Assembly (NCBI RefSeq): GCF_008364845.1
Contig: NZ_VTTP01000007.1
Span: forward strand, 1 to 64,000
Length of the DNA: 64,000 bases
Reading direction: 5' to 3'
Source of the DNA: Actinotalea subterranea
GTDB lineage: Bacteria > Actinomycetota > Actinomycetes > Actinomycetales > Cellulomonadaceae
Part shown: positions 61,910-64,000 of the stretch, one piece after another
How positions within the stretch are numbered: position 1 is the stretch's first letter
How the letters are laid out: every line of letters starts with the position of its first letter
Notes under the pieces: model-generated
Database searches by the model: none
What the model was told of the DNA's origin: nothing
Seen by the model: the letters and a program-made list of their open reading frames with translations, nothing else
Position numbers and translations under genes: made by a program

Positions 61910-63571
61910 GTGACCGTGCGCCGCGTGATGGGGATCGAGACCGAGTACGGCGTCGTCCAGCCGGGCCGGCCGCAGGCCAACCCGATGCTGCTCTCGAGCC
62001 ACGTCGTGGCCGCGTACGCAGCGCTCGGCCAGACCGGCGCCCGCGGCTCCCGGGCGCGGTGGGACTACGCCGACGAGGACCCGCTGGCCGACGCACGGGG
62101 CTTCCGCCTCCAGCGGGCCTCGGCGCACCCCTCGCTCCTGACCGACGACCCGGAGCACCCGGCCCCGGCGGGTCCGTCCGCTGGTCAGGGCGCGGCCGAC
62201 GCGGTGCCCGACCGCCCTGCTGGGGGGCGGCTCGACCTCGCCGCGGTCGACCGACCCGCGGTCGAGGAGTACGAGGACCCGGGGGCGGCCACGACGATCC
62301 TGACGAACGGTGCTCGCCTGTACGTCGACCACGCCCACCCGGAGTACTCCTCGCCCGAGGTCACGAACCCGCGTGACGCCGTGCTGTGGGACAAGGCGGG
62401 TGAGGCCGTGATGCTGCGGGCCGCGCGGCTGCTCGCGGCGAACCCGGCGATGCCCGACGTCGTGCTCTACAAGAACAACGTCGACGGCAAGGGCGCCTCG
62501 TACGGGACGCACGAGAACTACCTGGTGGACCGCGCCGTACCCTTCCGCGAGCTCGTCGACCTCCTCACGCCGTTCCTGGTCACCCGGCAGGTGTTCGCGG
62601 GTGCGGGGCGCGTGGGCCTCGGGCAGGCGGGTCAGGGCGCGGGGTTCCAGCTCTCGCAGCGCGCGGACTACATCGAGGCCGAGGTGGGCCTCGAGACGAC
62701 TCTGCGCCGGCCGATCGTCAACACGCGCGACGAGCCGCACGCGGACCGTGACCGGTGGCGGCGCCTGCACCTGATCCTCGGGGACGCGACGCTGCTCGAG
62801 GTCGCGACGTACCTGCGGCTCGGCACGACGTCGCTCGTGCTGTGGCTCGTCGAGCACGCCGCAGAGCACCCGGCCGAGGTCGCGCGGGTACGGGCGCTCG
62901 CGCTCGCCGAGCCGGTCGACGCGGTGCGTGCCGTCAGCCGCGACCTCACGCTGAACGCGCGGGTCGAGCTCGCGGACGGTCGGCGCCTGACGGCGATCGA
63001 GGTGCAGGAGGAGTACCTCGCGGCCGTGCTGTCCGCGGTCGGTGGCCGGGGGACGGTGGACGCCGCCACGGGCGAGGTGCTCGACCGGTGGGCGGGCGTC
63101 CTGGGCCGGCTGCGCACGGACCCGATGACGTGCGCGCGAGAGGTCGAGTGGGTCGCCAAGCTGCGCCTGCTGGAGGGCATGCGGCGACGGGACCACCTCG
63201 ACTGGGACAACCCGCGGCTGGCCGCGATGGACATCCAGTGGTCGGACGTGCGGCCCGAGCGGGGTCTGTACCACCGCCTGGTCGCGGCGGGCGCCGTCGA
63301 GCGCCTCGTCACCGACGACGAGGTCGAGGCCGCCGTCACGACGCCGCCGGCGGACACCCGCGCGTACTTCCGTGGCAGCGTCGTCGCGCGCTTCCCCGGC
63401 GAGGTGCGGGCGGCCTCGTGGGACTCCGTGGTGCTCGACGTCGCCTCGCTGCCCTCGCTGCGGCGCATCCCCCTGCGCGACCCGTGGCGCGGCACGCAGG
63501 CCCACGTGGGGGCGCTCCTGGAGGAGTGCGCGGACGCGGCCGCGCTCGTGCAGCGGCTCTCGGAAGGCTGA
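61910..63571 (+). CDS. dop: Pup deamidase/depupylase Dop
   Basis: This 553-aa carboxylate-amine-ligase-like enzyme deamidates Pup's C-terminal Gln and removes Pup from substrates. MGIETEYGV at the N-terminus is the Dop/PafA nucleotide-site motif. ARLYVDHAHPEYSSPEV and YKNNVDGKGASYGTHENYLV are diagnostic. A stretch of about 45 residues (SLLTDDPEHPAPAGPSAGQG onward) sits where the Dop loop lies and looks enlarged. GTG 61910 is supported by the -10 box. No pup gene lies in the 53 nt before the next gene, unlike the usual dop-pup order. Confidence 0.95.
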   Translation: MTVRRVMGIETEYGVVQPGRPQANPMLLSSHVVAAYAALGQTGARGSRARWDYADEDPLADARGFRLQRASAHPSLLTDDPEHPAPAGPSAGQGAADAVPDRPAGGRLDLAAVDRPAVEEYEDPGAATTILTNGARLYVDHAHPEYSSPEVTNPRDAVLWDKAGEAVMLRAARLLAANPAMPDVVLYKNNVDGKGASYGTHENYLVDRAVPFRELVDLLTPFLVTRQVFAGAGRVGLGQAGQGAGFQLSQRADYIEAEVGLETTLRRPIVNTRDEPHADRDRWRRLHLILGDATLLEVATYLRLGTTSLVLWLVEHAAEHPAEVARVRALALAEPVDAVRAVSRDLTLNARVELADGRRLTAIEVQEEYLAAVLSAVGGRGTVDAATGEVLDRWAGVLGRLRTDPMTCAREVEWVAKLRLLEGMRRRDHLDWDNPRLAAMDIQWSDVRPERGLYHRLVAAGAVERLVTDDEVEAAVTTPPADTRAYFRGSVVARFPGEVRAASWDSVVLDVASLPSLRRIPLRDPWRGTQAHVGALLEECADAAALVQRLSEG

Positions 63572-63587
63572 GAGATGCGTTCGAGTC

Positions 63588-63617
63588 TTGACCGCATCAC
63601 CGCGCGTGAGGCACTGT
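63588..63617 (+). promoter_or_regulatory. Promoter of the ROK-family gene
   Basis: TTGACC (63588-63593) and CACTGT (63612-63617) are 18 nt apart. The ATG at 63625 is 7 nt downstream of the second box. Confidence 0.5.
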
Positions 63618-63624
63618 GACCGCC

Positions 63625-64000
63625 ATGGCGGTGAACGCGGAGCGCGGGGGAGGTGGCACGCGTCCCGGATCTCAGACGGCCCTGCGGAGCCGCAACGTGC
63701 TGCTCGTCGTCGACGCGCTGATCGCGGACGGCGCCGCGACCCAGGCGGAGCTCTCGCGCTCGACCGGCCTGTCCCGTGCGACGGTGTCGAACATCGTGCG
63801 CACCATGGTGGACGCGGGGCTGGCGACGGTCTCGCCGACGACGAGCTCGGGTCGCCGTGCCCACCTGGTCACGCTCGAGGGGCGCGGCGCCGTCGCCGTC
63901 GGCATCGACTTCGGCAGACGTCACGCGCGCGTCGTGCTCATCTCCCTGGGCCACGAGGTCCTCGGCGAGCGGGAGATCCCGCTGCCGGCGGGGCACCGTG
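63625..64000 (+). CDS. ROK family regulator/kinase, partial
   Basis: The first 125 residues are visible; the gene runs off the right edge. They begin with a MarR-like winged helix (TALRSRNVLLVVDALIADGA, then TQAELSRSTGLSRATVSNIVRTMVDAGL and SGRRAHLVTLEGR). The start of the ROK ATPase fold follows (AVAVGIDFGRRHARVVLISL). ROK regulators of this type control sugar uptake genes. ATG 63625 or GTG 63616, in the same frame, could be the start. The kinase catalytic motif is beyond the window. Confidence 0.87.
   Translation, partial: MAVNAERGGGGTRPGSQTALRSRNVLLVVDALIADGAATQAELSRSTGLSRATVSNIVRTMVDAGLATVSPTTSSGRRAHLVTLEGRGAVAVGIDFGRRHARVVLISLGHEVLGEREIPLPAGHR

Noticed and set aside
63572-63624. A short pup gene after dop
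   Set aside because: Pup needs about 60 codons ending in Gly-Gly-Gln/Glu. Only 53 nt are available and no such end is encoded.
1-64000. CRISPR arrays or insertion sequences
   Set aside because: No regularly spaced repeats with unique spacers, no transposase frames and no IS-type terminal repeats were found. Visible repeats are short tandem copies.

Overview
The window is about 72-75% GC, densely coded, and has short intergenic gaps. Many genes start with GTG, and many have a TANNNT -10 hexamer 6-8 nt before the start codon. It encodes mycothiol synthesis (mshC), the Pup system (ARC/Mpa ATPase and Dop), the ImuA'-ImuB-DnaE2 mutasome, a divergent glgC/glgM pair, a mabA/inhA-like fabG-fabI pair and a DUF3099 protein. 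Together these point to a high-GC actinobacterium. Micrococcales, Cellulomonas-like, is my best guess, but that is inference from gene content.

Layout. 1-2.1 kb: biotin ECF transporter bioY-bioM-bioN on the minus strand. 2.3-4.2 kb: an ABC-F ATPase and a small HTH protein. 4.4-6 kb: DUF3099, an 87-aa Cys/His protein and SURF1, coupled on the minus strand. 6.1-9 kb: fabG, fabI, a SixA-like phosphatase and, convergent, serB. 9.1-12.4 kb: divergent glgC and glgM plus a hypothetical gene. 12.5-15 kb: an orphan ABC ATPase and an NfeD/SPFH pair. 15.1-20.5 kb: a TetR regulator with a palindromic operator, a heterodimeric ABC exporter and a SpoU-type methyltransferase. 20.6-23.4 kb: a PEBP-like protein and an ArsR-SulP pair. 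23.4-29.6 kb: a LexA-boxed imuA'-imuB-dnaE2 operon. 29.7-31.2 kb: an AI-2E family membrane protein and tRNA-Leu(GAG). 31.3-36.8 kb: a three-gene condensin-like operon jetA-jetB-jetC (Wadjet/Mks type) immediately after the tRNA and its terminator, with no jetD. 36.9-38.4 kb: an XRE regulator, an Atu4866-domain protein and a small membrane protein. 38.5-51.3 kb: housekeeping and metabolic genes (ABC-F, hydrolase, alanine dehydrogenase, HEAT protein, GNAT, M3 and M20 peptidases, AKR, UppP, CorA). 51.4-57.6 kb: mshC, PAC2, HAD, RecB-like nuclease, M50 protease and TrmI. 57.7-63.6 kb: ARC and Dop, separated by a secreted protein and an ECF sigma/membrane protein pair, with no pup next to dop. The right edge cuts a ROK-family regulator.

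How the genes work together. Operons are tightly coupled through ATGA, GTGA or TGATG overlaps (nfeD-SPFH, the two exporter halves, imuA'-imuB, jetB-jetC, arsR-sulP, ECF-partner). The main points for follow-up are the jetD-less jetABC operon beside a tRNA gene, the rearranged Pup locus, a triplicated bioM/bioN junction, a codon-usage island inside fabI, and widespread leaderless promoter geometry. No stretch longer than 300 bases lacks a gene. The longest gap, 41122-41402 before ald, shows no clear structure to me.
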